Positions 5,434 to 13,050 of a stretch of 64,000 bases of DNA are shown here, piece after piece; positions within the stretch are counted from its first letter, which is position 1, and each line of letters begins with the position of its first letter. This stretch comes from Jejudonia soesokkakensis. GTDB taxonomy: Bacteria > Bacteroidota > Bacteroidia > Flavobacteriales > Flavobacteriaceae. The stretch covers positions 62,001-126,000 of the forward strand of contig NZ_JBHTBN010000006.1 of the NCBI RefSeq assembly GCF_042664795.1. The letters run 5' to 3'. The position numbers were made by a program, and so were the translations under genes. The notes under the pieces are model-generated. The model worked only from the letters and a program-made list of their open reading frames with translations. It made no database searches and had not been told where the DNA came from.

Positions 5434-7980
5434 CTACGCTTCCTTACGAAGTACTTCCAAAGGTGAACTTCGTAAGACAGTCTGGATATTACTTAAGCCA
5501 ATGAGCAGGACAAGTATTGTAATTCCTGGTAAAAACACGACAAATGGAAGGTAGGAAGGAACAAAAGCTACATCAAATACAAATAAGGCAAGGCAAAGAC
5601 TGCCCAGCACTGCTAGCACAATACCCACCAGGCTACCAATAAACCCTAAGTAAATATATTCTAAAGCAGCAATCTTTAAAATTTGTTTGTTGTTGGCACC
5701 CAAAGTGCGAAGCAAGACACTTTCTTTTATACGTTGGTATTTGCTGGTGCGTACCGAACCAATTAATACAATTAGACCCGTAAGGATGCTAAAAAATGCC
5801 ATAAAGTTAATAACCCAAGAAACCTGATCTAAGATTTCCTCCACCAGCGTAAATACCTGTCGCAAATCAATAATGGTCACATTCGGAAAGTTGGCAACCA
5901 GATCCTGTTGCAAGTCGGCTGATTCTTGTTCGTTAGGAACATAGGTGGAGAAAACATAAAACTGGGGCGCTTTTTCAAGCACGCCTACTGGGAAAACAAT
6001 GCTAAAATTAAGTTGCATTTGTGCCCAATCTACCTGGCGTATGCTTCCTACGATAGTTTCCAGTAATACCCCTTGCACATTAAACACAACGGGATCGCCT
6101 AGTTTCAGTTTTGCATCTTCAGCAAGATTTTCTGAAATTGAAATCGGTACCACATCCCCTGGATTGGTTTGAGAAGTCCAAGTACCCACGACCAAAGTTT
6201 CAGTAGGAATTAGTGAATCCCGATAGGTGGTTCTAAATTCATGATTTAAAATCCAACCGCGAATCGCTCTTGTGGTATCTTGGCGTATGTCATTGACCAA
6301 CCTTCCGTTAAGGCTATGCATACGCATGGTGACTAACGGAATGCTACTTGCAAGTGGCAGTTTCTTGGTGGATATAGTGTTAGTTACCGAGTCGCGCTGT
6401 TGGGGCTGTACATCTAGAATAATCATATTGGCAGATGTATCAGCCTGCCCCATCTCTGCTTTAGCCAGCAACATATCTTTGGTAAAATATAGAGTGCTTA
6501 TTAAAAATGTTCCCAACCCTATAGCAACTACAAGTACGATGGTTTGATTGTTAGGTCTAAAAAGATTGAGCAGACTTTGGCGTGCTTCAAAACTCCATCC
6601 CTTCGGAAAGTACCGCTTTACCATGGAGATAAAAAAGATGGCAACAGCTGCCAATACAGTAAAAGTAACTAAGGTTCCGCCTATAAAATACAGCGCATAC
6701 AACGCATCTCCAATAAGCCAGAAAGAGAACAGAAATAGAAAAAGTACTATAGTACCATATACTACTATCTGAACTTTTTGTGGAGGGGTTGCCTGATTTT
6801 CATCTACCCGCAAAACCTCTAAAGGAGATATATACCAGGTTCGTAACAAAGGAAGCAATGCAAATAATACTGCCATACATAATCCAAGTACGATACCAAT
6901 TATAATTGGCTGGGCACTGATGGTGATGGTTAGGGAAAAAGGTAAAAATTCTTCCAGCAGGTAAGGGAACAATTGCTGAATGCCCACACCAATGAACGAT
7001 CCACTAAGCCCTCCTAAAACTCCAATACCAGCAATTTGTATGAGGAATACTAAAAAACTCTGAAGTTTGGTAGCACCCATACATTTTAAGATGGCAATTG
7101 CTCTAAGTTTTTCTTTGATGTAGATATGCACAGAACTAGCAATTCCAATACAACCTAGCAGCAGAGCGATAAACGCAGCTAAGTTTAAGAATTTACCTAC
7201 GTTGTCATACCGTCGGCCCAGACGTCGGGTGGTGCTGGTATGGGTGTCCAGATCAGCATTTTCTAGATCCAGCGTAGGTTCAAGTTGATCTTCAAGTCGG
7301 TTTAGGTTGACCGTGTCAGACACTTTAAAGAAATACTGGTATTCTTTTCGGCTTCCAAATTGTATCAGATTAGTAGCGTCTATGTATCGATACGGAATGA
7401 CCACAGGTGGCGCTACCGAAGTGGATAGGGCAGAGCTACCCGGAATTGACGTTAAAGCACCTGCTATGGGCAGCGTGACATCACCAATTTTTATAGAATC
7501 GCCGGGCTTTACATCAAACTGAAGCATCAATGTCGCATCTACCAATGCACCGCCAGTCGTTTGATAGCTGGTTGCTACAGCAGCAGGTTGGGTGTCCAGA
7601 CTTCCGTAAAAAGGGAAGTCTCCTTCTAGCCCGCGAACTTTTACGAGTTTAGTGCCTCCTTGCTTCGGAAAGGCAATCATCGATACAAAATTGACTTCAA
7701 AAGCATCCGGAGCCAATGAGTCAATGATCGCCTGAGTTCGTTCGGTAGGGAGTTGATCTGAATCAATTATAAAATCGGCACCCATCAGCGATTTTGATTG
7801 ACGCTGAATATTGTCTTTTAAATTAGTGCTGAATAATTGGATAGCAACAACGGCTCCAATCCCAAGAATAATGGAAGCCATAAAAAGCAGCAAACGCACC
7901 TTACTGGCTTTGGCATCACGCCACGCCATTTTAAATAACCACGCAACTGATAGGTTTTTATTGGGAGTAGCTATCTTCAC
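5434..7980 (-). CDS. YbbP/FtsX-family ABC exporter permease
   Basis: An 848-residue inner-membrane permease of the MacB/FtsX (type VII ABC) superfamily. One N-terminal membrane segment (about 27-50) precedes a large periplasmic domain, then a first FtsX core of three segments near 265-385, a central pair near 405-455, a second single segment and periplasmic domain, and a final FtsX core near 720-835. This duplicated layout is typical of YbbP, which partners the YbbA ATPase. The GTG start at 7980 overlaps the ATPase stop codon (GTGA), so the two are translationally coupled. Together with the SGNH esterase gene they reproduce the ybbA-ybbP-tesA arrangement, thought to act on lipids or envelope substrates. 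Confidence 0.9.
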   Translation of the reverse strand: MKIATPNKNLSVAWLFKMAWRDAKASKVRLLLFMASIILGIGAVVAIQLFSTNLKDNIQRQSKSLMGADFIIDSDQLPTERTQAIIDSLAPDAFEVNFVSMIAFPKQGGTKLVKVRGLEGDFPFYGSLDTQPAAVATSYQTTGGALVDATLMLQFDVKPGDSIKIGDVTLPIAGALTSIPGSSALSTSVAPPVVIPYRYIDATNLIQFGSRKEYQYFFKVSDTVNLNRLEDQLEPTLDLENADLDTHTSTTRRLGRRYDNVGKFLNLAAFIALLLGCIGIASSVHIYIKEKLRAIAILKCMGATKLQSFLVFLIQIAGIGVLGGLSGSFIGVGIQQLFPYLLEEFLPFSLTITISAQPIIIGIVLGLCMAVLFALLPLLRTWYISPLEVLRVDENQATPPQKVQIVVYGTIVLFLFLFSFWLIGDALYALYFIGGTLVTFTVLAAVAIFFISMVKRYFPKGWSFEARQSLLNLFRPNNQTIVLVVAIGLGTFLISTLYFTKDMLLAKAEMGQADTSANMIILDVQPQQRDSVTNTISTKKLPLASSIPLVTMRMHSLNGRLVNDIRQDTTRAIRGWILNHEFRTTYRDSLIPTETLVVGTWTSQTNPGDVVPISISENLAEDAKLKLGDPVVFNVQGVLLETIVGSIRQVDWAQMQLNFSIVFPVGVLEKAPQFYVFSTYVPNEQESADLQQDLVANFPNVTIIDLRQVFTLVEEILDQVSWVINFMAFFSILTGLIVLIGSVRTSKYQRIKESVLLRTLGANNKQILKIAALEYIYLGFIGSLVGIVLAVLGSLCLALFVFDVAFVPSYLPFVVFLPGITILVLLIGLSNIQTVLRSSPLEVLRKEA

Positions 7981-8666
7981 AATACTAAAGTAGCTTGATT
8001 ACTAACTATTTTTCCGCCTTTTAGCTTTACTATTTGCTGAGTACGGTTGGCTAATTCCATATCGTGAGTTATAATGACCAGCGTAGTACCGCTTTCTTTA
8101 TTAAGGTCTAATAATAACTGAATAACCTTCTCGCCAGTTTCGGCATCTAGATTTCCTGTTGGTTCATCTGCAAATAAGATGGAAGGGGTATTTGCAAAGG
8201 CACGAGCTAACGCCACCCGTTGCTGTTCACCTCCCGATAATTGCGAGGGATAGTGGTGCACACGATCTGCCAAGCCCACTTTTTCTAGAAGCTCCCTGCT
8301 TTTTTTTATAGCTGTTGTATCCCCTTGTAACTCTAAAGGGACACTCACATTTTCAAGTGCTGTGAGTGTGGGTAACAACTGAAAATTCTGAAATATAAAT
8401 CCCACTTCTTTATTTCGTAACAGCGCACGTTGGTCTTCCTCCAGACTATTTAAATCATGACCACATAAATGTACGGTCCCAGCATTAGGAGATTCTAAAC
8501 CAGCGCAAAGTCCCAAAAGAGTTGTTTTACCACTTCCTGAAGGTCCTACAATAGAAAAGGTCTGTCCGCTATCCACTTCAAAAGTGATGTCTTGCAGTAC
8601 TGTAAGTTGCCTGTCACCACTAGTATATGTTTTTTCCAAACCGGTAATCTTTAATATCTTTGACAT
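7977..8666 (-). CDS. YbbA/LolD-type ABC transporter ATPase
   Basis: A 229-residue cytoplasmic ATPase energising the YbbP-like permease. Motifs are complete: Walker A GPSGSGKTT near 42, Q-loop IFQNFQLLPTLTALENV, signature LSGGEQQRVALARA near 143, Walker B ILFADEPTGNLD near 162 and switch histidine in VIITHD near 202. The stop overlaps the permease GTG by four bases. The start ATG at 8666 is 23 bases from the divergent esterase start, so a compact shared promoter region is implied. LolCDE is the main alternative, but the single large duplicated permease and the adjacent TesA homologue favour YbbA. Confidence 0.92.
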   Translation of the reverse strand: MSKILKITGLEKTYTSGDRQLTVLQDITFEVDSGQTFSIVGPSGSGKTTLLGLCAGLESPNAGTVHLCGHDLNSLEEDQRALLRNKEVGFIFQNFQLLPTLTALENVSVPLELQGDTTAIKKSRELLEKVGLADRVHHYPSQLSGGEQQRVALARAFANTPSILFADEPTGNLDAETGEKVIQLLLDLNKESGTTLVIITHDMELANRTQQIVKLKGGKIVSNQATLVL

Positions 8667-8689
8667 GGTTTTAATTTAAATACCCACAA

Positions 8690-9436
8690 ATGTTGAAGAC
8701 GCATAATACACAATTCCCTTTTAAATTACCAATGTCATGGGTGCTGAAACTCTTAAAGTTTAGTTATTTTTTTATGGCAATAGTGTTGCTTTCTTGTGGC
8801 GATGTAAAAAAAGAAGTTACCAATGAAGATCTAAATACTACAGAGCAGTCTGAAGAAACTTCAGCCACAATTGCTGCCACAAAAAACATCTTATTTTTTG
8901 GAGATAGTATTACTGCTGGATATGGACTGGATGATAGCGATGATGCATTTCCAGGAGTTATACAGCAAAAAATAGATTCGTTAGATTTAAAATATACCGT
9001 GATCAATTCTGGTGTAAGTGGTGAAACCACAGCAGGCGGTAGAAGTAGGATTGATTGGGTAATCAATCAAGAGGTGGCCATTTTTGTATTAGAACTAGGT
9101 GCCAATGATGGACTGCGTGGCGTTCCCTTGTCTGAAACGAAGTCAAACCTTCAGGCAATCATCGATGTGGTAAGAGCACAAAGTCCGGATACCCAAATTA
9201 TTCTTGCGGGGATGGAACTACCTCCTAATATGGGGCAGGAGTATACGAGTGGTTTCAGACAACTCTATGCGGATTTGGCAGAAAAAAATAACCTGGCATT
9301 TATTCCTTTTATCCTGAAAGATATTGGCGGAGTTGCTGCCTTAAATCAGGCAGATGGCATACATCCAACCATCGAAGGTCATAAAATAGTGGCGAACACA
9401 CTGTGGGAAACGTTAAGGCCATTGCTTAATAGATAA
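8690..9436 (+). CDS. tesA: TesA-like SGNH/GDSL esterase lipoprotein
   Basis: A 248-residue arylesterase/lysophospholipase of the SGNH family, divergent from ybbAP. A signal segment ends in VLLSC, giving a lipidated cysteine. The downstream ATG at 8732 would give a more typical short signal peptide and may be the true start. Catalytic blocks: GDSITAGYG (nucleophile Ser, block I), SGVSGETTAGG (Gly, block II), LGANDGLRG (Asn, block III) and DGIHPTIEGH (Asp and His, block V). It would hydrolyse acyl esters in the periplasm. Conserved linkage with ybbA and ybbP suggests the transporter and esterase handle the same lipid-like substrates. Confidence 0.92.
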   Translation: MLKTHNTQFPFKLPMSWVLKLLKFSYFFMAIVLLSCGDVKKEVTNEDLNTTEQSEETSATIAATKNILFFGDSITAGYGLDDSDDAFPGVIQQKIDSLDLKYTVINSGVSGETTAGGRSRIDWVINQEVAIFVLELGANDGLRGVPLSETKSNLQAIIDVVRAQSPDTQIILAGMELPPNMGQEYTSGFRQLYADLAEKNNLAFIPFILKDIGGVAALNQADGIHPTIEGHKIVANTLWETLRPLLNR

Positions 9437-9479
9437 TAATGGAGTTTGCCCGTACTTCCTCTGGGATGTTGGCTGAATG

Positions 9480-9722
9480 TCATATAAATCTTTTGTTCAT
9501 AAAAGCTCTGCCAGAACCAGATTTAAGATATTTTTCAAAGTTGTAAGCTTTATATTTATCATTAAAATTTATATATGTAATCAATTGTATAGGAGTTCTA
9601 TATTTAGTTGAAATAACATATCCATTCCGATGACTTTTTAATCTTTCTTCAAGATTTGAAGTACACCTCACATAATAACTTTCATCATTACATTTAATAA
9701 TGTATACAGTCCATAAACCCAT
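9480..9722 (-). CDS. small GIY-YIG nuclease-family protein
   Basis: An 80-residue stand-alone GIY-YIG domain. The ATG at 9722 gives MGLWTVYIIKC, the normal family beginning. Longer readings extend into non-coding DNA. TVYIIKC (GIY strand) is followed by SYYVRCTSN, where the usual glycine of the YIG half is arginine, then the catalytic arginine in LEERLKSH and the glutamate in NFEKYLKSGSG. The changed glycine may weaken activity. It sits downstream of tmRNA, next to a copied tmRNA 3' end, as often seen for GIY-YIG genes lying against tRNA genes in this phylum (my recollection, not checked). Confidence 0.8.
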   Translation of the reverse strand: MGLWTVYIIKCNDESYYVRCTSNLEERLKSHRNGYVISTKYRTPIQLITYINFNDKYKAYNFEKYLKSGSGRAFMNKRFI

Positions 9723-9840
9723 TATTTGAGAATAAATAGTGGACTGCGTCCACCGAAGCTCGCAGTAAATATAATTAATAGAGATATAATAAAAAACTCG
9801 CCTACACATTGTAAAAAGAGCAAAGTTTCGGCGAGCGAAG

Positions 9841-9857
9841 GTGGAGCCGGAGGGATT
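9841..9857 (-). repeat. duplicate of the tmRNA 3' end (att-like)
   Basis: GTGGAGCCGGAGGGATT here is identical over 17 bases to 10002-10018, the acceptor/T-arm end of tmRNA. The copies are 161 bases apart and in the same orientation. Direct duplication of an RNA gene's 3' end is the classic footprint of site-specific integration. The interval holds only the tmRNA terminator and a short palindrome, so any element would be tiny or a remnant. Confidence 0.6.
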
Positions 9858-9935
9858 ACTAAAATATGATCACTAGTAGCTTCAGTCCTGAAAATACAAC
9901 TGCAAGTGCTTGCAGCACTAATGACTAAAAACAAC

Positions 9936-9966
9936 AAAACCCAAACAAGCAAGCTTGATGGGTTTA
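9936..9966 (-). terminator. terminator of tmRNA
   Basis: On the minus strand AAACCCATCAAGC pairs with GCTTGTTTGGGTTT around a TT loop with one bulge, followed by TTGTTGTTTTT. It lies 36 bases past the mature tmRNA 3' end and would end ssrA transcription. Confidence 0.75.
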
Positions 9967-10002
9967 TTATGTTTTCATTCACAACGCAGTTGTGAGTGAT
10001 CG

Positions 10003-10399
10003 TGGAGCCGGAGGGATTCGAACCCTCGTCCAAACGTGCAATAGCACCGCTTTCTACATGTTTAGTTTCTGTTTAGGTTTTCGTGAGATTGCCGGTCAAA
10101 AACTACCAACGCACTCCTTATCTTCACTTTGAGTTTCGCAAGTGTGTCAAAGCCCCACACAAGCTAGGTTTACTTTTACGAAGCCACTAAATCAAAAACC
10201 GTAAACCAAGGTGTTTGAGTGACTTCCTGCATGCTCGTCTTACGAGCCGAGGCACATCTTACTATAATTCAGATTATGCTGCTAGGGCGTAGTTATTCTC
10301 GCCGTTTAAAAAGTGTGAAAAATGAGATTTAAGAGCTGTTTCCCAGCGCTCTACATGCTTACTATACCATTAGACCCGCTGTCAAAACCAGTCGGCCCC
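10003..10399 (-). ncRNA. ssrA: transfer-messenger RNA (tmRNA)
   Basis: About 397 nucleotides that rescue stalled ribosomes. The 5' GGGGCCG pairs with 3' CGGCTCC to form the alanyl acceptor stem. The 3' end carries the T-arm GGTTCGAATCCC, and CCA is not encoded. The tag frame is clear at 10303-10274: GGC GAG AAT AAC TAC GCC CTA GCA GCA TAA, giving the proteolysis tag GENNYALAA, with pseudoknot-like inverted repeats downstream of it. The last 17 bases are duplicated at 9841. A terminator lies at 9936-9966. Confidence 0.95.
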
Positions 10400-10495
10400 A
10401 TTTTTAGTTATCAGTATTCAGTAATCAGGTCTCAGTAATTTATACGAGTACTGCCTAATGAATATGACACCTTGGATTTTTCAAAGATCCTTATG

Positions 10496-10585
10496 GCGTG
10501 CCCCTCTTGATCCTTCGACAAGCTCAGGATGACATTCGGGTCGGGCTTTCGGTCGTACACGGTACGGTACCTCTATCCCTCACGC
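10496..10585. repeat. REP-like interspersed palindromic repeat
   Basis: A 90-base element bounded by GCGTG and CACGC, with the internal GGGTCGGGCTTTCGG and CTCTATCCCTCACGC blocks that I recall as a common interspersed repeat of flavobacterial genomes. Inside it lies TCCTTCGACAAGCTCAGGA (10511-10529), itself a frequent intergenic hairpin in this phylum. GC content is clearly above the surroundings. It sits between tmRNA and the dehydrogenase gene. No RayT transposase is in the window. Confidence 0.6.
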
Positions 10586-10706
10586 GGTCGTTCTTACGCA
10601 CCCTTTTCAGAAAAAATAAACCAAACAGGACTTGCAAAAACAGATATCAAAGATAACCAAAAATAGTATCTTCGTACCCTTATAGAAATCACAAAATCCA
10701 TACCAG

Positions 10707-11924
10707 ATGCCTGTAACCTTTGCTATCATCAAAGAATGTAAAAATCCGCCAGACCGCCGCGTTGTATTTTCTCCACAAAAGTGTCAAGAAATGAAACGTC
10801 AGTTCCCAGAAGCACAGATCGTTGTAGAAGCTAGCGACATTCGAGTTTTTTCAAATGAAGCCTATTCCGCTGCGGGAATTTCGGTACAGGACGATGTGTC
10901 AGCCGCAGATGTCATGCTGGGAGTGAAAGAAGTGCCGGTCGATGCATTAATTCCAAATAAAAAATACTTTTTTTTCAGCCATACCATCAAAAAACAACCC
11001 TATAACCGGAACCTTCTTAAAGCCGTTTTAGATAAAAAAATAGAGTTGTACGATCATGAGACTATAGTGCAGGAAAATGGAGCACGACTCATAGGATTTG
11101 GTAGGTATGCCGGATTGGTAGGAGCCTATAATGGATTTAGAGCTTTAGGGCTGCGCGACAATTTGTTTAGCTTACCTAAAGTAGAATCACTTGCAGATCT
11201 GGATGGCGTAAAAGCCGAACTGGATAAAATCACGCTTCCCCCTATTAAAATATGCCTTTCCGGAACAGGAAAAGTTGCCTTAGGCGCTAAAGAGATCTTG
11301 GATCATTTAGGAATTAAAGAAGTAAGTGATACGGTTTATCTTACTTCAGATTTTTCTGAACCTGTCTACTGTCTTATTGATGTCATGGAATATAACAAAC
11401 GCAGCGATGGGAAGGCGGGCGATAAATACGAATTTTATACCGATCCTTCAGGATACGAAAGTAACTTTATGCCCTATGCAAAAACAACCGACTATTTTAT
11501 AGCTGGCCATTTTTACGGGGACGGCGCACCGTATCTTTTCAGCAGAGAAGATGCCAAACATCCAGATTTTAAAATAAACCTTATTGCAGATATCTCATGC
11601 GATATTGATGGACCTGTAGCAAGTACGATTAGGCCTTCTACGATTGCAGCTCCATTTTATGGCTACGATCCAGCCACAGAGAAAGAAGTGCCTTTTAATG
11701 CACCCAATGCAATTACCGTTATGGCAGTAGATAATCTTCCCTGCGAATTACCCAAAGATGCCAGTGAAGGATTTGGTGATATGTTTTTAGACCATGTCAT
11801 TCCTGCATTTTTTAATAACGATAGGGAAGGGATATTACATCGCGCCCGAATGACCACGAAAGAAGGTACGCTTACCAAACGATTTAGTTATTTACAGCAA
11901 TATGTTGATGGGGAAGATCTTTAA
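10707..11924 (+). CDS. saccharopine dehydrogenase / alanine dehydrogenase-family oxidoreductase
   Basis: A 405-residue cytoplasmic NAD(P)-dependent dehydrogenase of the AlaDH/PNT fold. The N-terminal catalytic domain has the family's opening (FAIIKECKNPPDRRVVFSP), the VVEASDIRVFSN strand and the VKEVPVDALIPNKKYFFFSHTIKKQ loop with the FSH histidine. The dinucleotide-binding half begins near residue 180 (IKICLSGTGKVALGAKEIL). DISCDIDGPVASTIRPST near 295 is typical of LYS1-type saccharopine dehydrogenases. It would release lysine or a related amino acid from an N-substituted adduct, oxidatively or in reverse. It appears monocistronic and starts 28 bases after a GTATCTTCGTACC stretch. Confidence 0.8.
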   Translation: MPVTFAIIKECKNPPDRRVVFSPQKCQEMKRQFPEAQIVVEASDIRVFSNEAYSAAGISVQDDVSAADVMLGVKEVPVDALIPNKKYFFFSHTIKKQPYNRNLLKAVLDKKIELYDHETIVQENGARLIGFGRYAGLVGAYNGFRALGLRDNLFSLPKVESLADLDGVKAELDKITLPPIKICLSGTGKVALGAKEILDHLGIKEVSDTVYLTSDFSEPVYCLIDVMEYNKRSDGKAGDKYEFYTDPSGYESNFMPYAKTTDYFIAGHFYGDGAPYLFSREDAKHPDFKINLIADISCDIDGPVASTIRPSTIAAPFYGYDPATEKEVPFNAPNAITVMAVDNLPCELPKDASEGFGDMFLDHVIPAFFNNDREGILHRARMTTKEGTLTKRFSYLQQYVDGEDL

Positions 11925-12108
11925 AAAAATTGCAAAAGTAAGAGAAGAACGATTTATTGAATTTATATACTAAGAATTTCAATAGTTTAACAATATTCAA
12001 TAGGACACTAACATAATTCATAAAAAAATATTAAAAATAAGAATTTTCTTACCTAATTATTTTTTTTTGTCGATAATCGGTTTATTTTTGAAGACTAACA
12101 AAATCACA

Positions 12109-12732
12109 ATGAAAAAAATTACGCCCCTAATTTTCCTTTTATTGATTTCATTTTATGCCACTTCTCAAGTAGGTATTAATACTGTTGAACCCACAGCTGA
12201 TTTGGATATAAACGGCACTTTGCGTGTTAGGAAAATGACAACTTCTCCAGAAAGATCTCTAGAAGCAACTTCTATTATTGGAGTAGATGCTAGTGGTAAC
12301 TTGGTAGAAGTTACCCTAGATGAGAACTTATATCTTGAAAATAATGTAATTAAATATAATCATAGGCAGGAGGAGATATACAACAGACCAGACGCTGTAT
12401 CCAATATTCTTCATGATGCTGTAGATATTATATGGCCAGGTGGTACAGGAAACGGAAGACCTACCGTTAGGATTACTAATACTAATGGAGATTTAGAAAT
12501 AACAGGAATTGATATGTCTGGTTTTGCCTCTCCCATGGATGCAGACGGGTATACTGTGACCTTGTATTCTGTTAGTGGTGAATTAAGATTAAAAAGTGAA
12601 GATAGTAACTCTCAAACGGTAAATCAGTTTTTGTTAGCAGATGGGAATGATGTTAATTTAAAACGATACGAGATGGTTAAAATAATGTATGACGGTCAAC
12701 TTGAAAGGTGGTTAGTCGTAAGTAGACATTAA
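12109..12732 (+). CDS. secreted protein of unknown function
   Basis: 207 residues from the ATG at 12109. The frame is open further up but lacks a signal peptide there. MKKITPLIFLLLISFYATSQ is a clean signal peptide, followed by VGINTVEPTADLDINGTLRVRKM, a segment common at the N-terminus of Bacteroidota surface proteins and tail-fibre-like proteins. The rest (about 75-207) seems beta-rich, with no catalytic motif and no C-terminal sorting domain. A strong terminator follows, so it is a single-gene unit. It is probably exported to the envelope or medium. The function is not recognisable. Confidence 0.8.
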   Translation: MKKITPLIFLLLISFYATSQVGINTVEPTADLDINGTLRVRKMTTSPERSLEATSIIGVDASGNLVEVTLDENLYLENNVIKYNHRQEEIYNRPDAVSNILHDAVDIIWPGGTGNGRPTVRITNTNGDLEITGIDMSGFASPMDADGYTVTLYSVSGELRLKSEDSNSQTVNQFLLADGNDVNLKRYEMVKIMYDGQLERWLVVSRH

Positions 12733-12747
12733 TTCTAAAAAGAAGAA

Positions 12748-12780
12748 AAACTCAATAATTTAATTATTGAGTTTTTTTTA
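12748..12780 (+). terminator. intrinsic terminator
   Basis: Perfect 12-base stem AAACTCAATAAT / ATTATTGAGTTT, loop TTA, then a run of seven T from within the stem end. It ends the secreted-protein transcript 16 bases after its stop. Confidence 0.92.
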
Positions 12781-13050
12781 GATTCAGCCTATAGCATTTT
12801 GCTGCGGTCTGCTTTACTACTTTTATGTGATTATAATCAATGAAAATTAGATTGATAACCACTTATGACATACTATTTATCAATTCGTTTATTATAGCTA
12901 ATTTTCTCTCAAGCAATTTGTTATCATTTTATAGTTGACAAAACTATAGGTCTATGAGCAGCAATTTTTATACTAATAAAGCATAGTATATATCAATTAC
13001 ACAATATATCATTCATAAATATATATAAATGACAAAACTTTGACTGTAAT
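12781..13050. other. non-coding AT-rich gap
   Basis: No reading frame of note in this stretch between two 3' ends. The only structure seen is a short hairpin TATAGTT / AACTATA at 12930-12948. No repeat or RNA gene was recognised. Confidence 0.6.

Noticed and set aside
7977..8666. Assignment of the ABC pair to LolCDE
   Set aside because: The permease is a single 848-residue YbbP-type chain, and a TesA-like esterase gene is adjacent, which fits YbbA/YbbP.
9900..9915. Perfect palindrome CTGCAAG-TG-CTTGCAG as an attachment or binding site
   Set aside because: Too short and isolated to assign. It is noted only as part of the interval between the duplicated tmRNA ends.
9722..10033. Open frame of 103 codons on the minus strand covering the tmRNA 3' end
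   Set aside because: Its first residues (EGSNPSGST) are simply the translated T-arm of tmRNA, and the rest crosses the tmRNA terminator. Not a gene.
12930..12948. Small hairpin TATAGTT/AACTATA
   Set aside because: Seven-base AT-only stem in AT-rich DNA, likely by chance.
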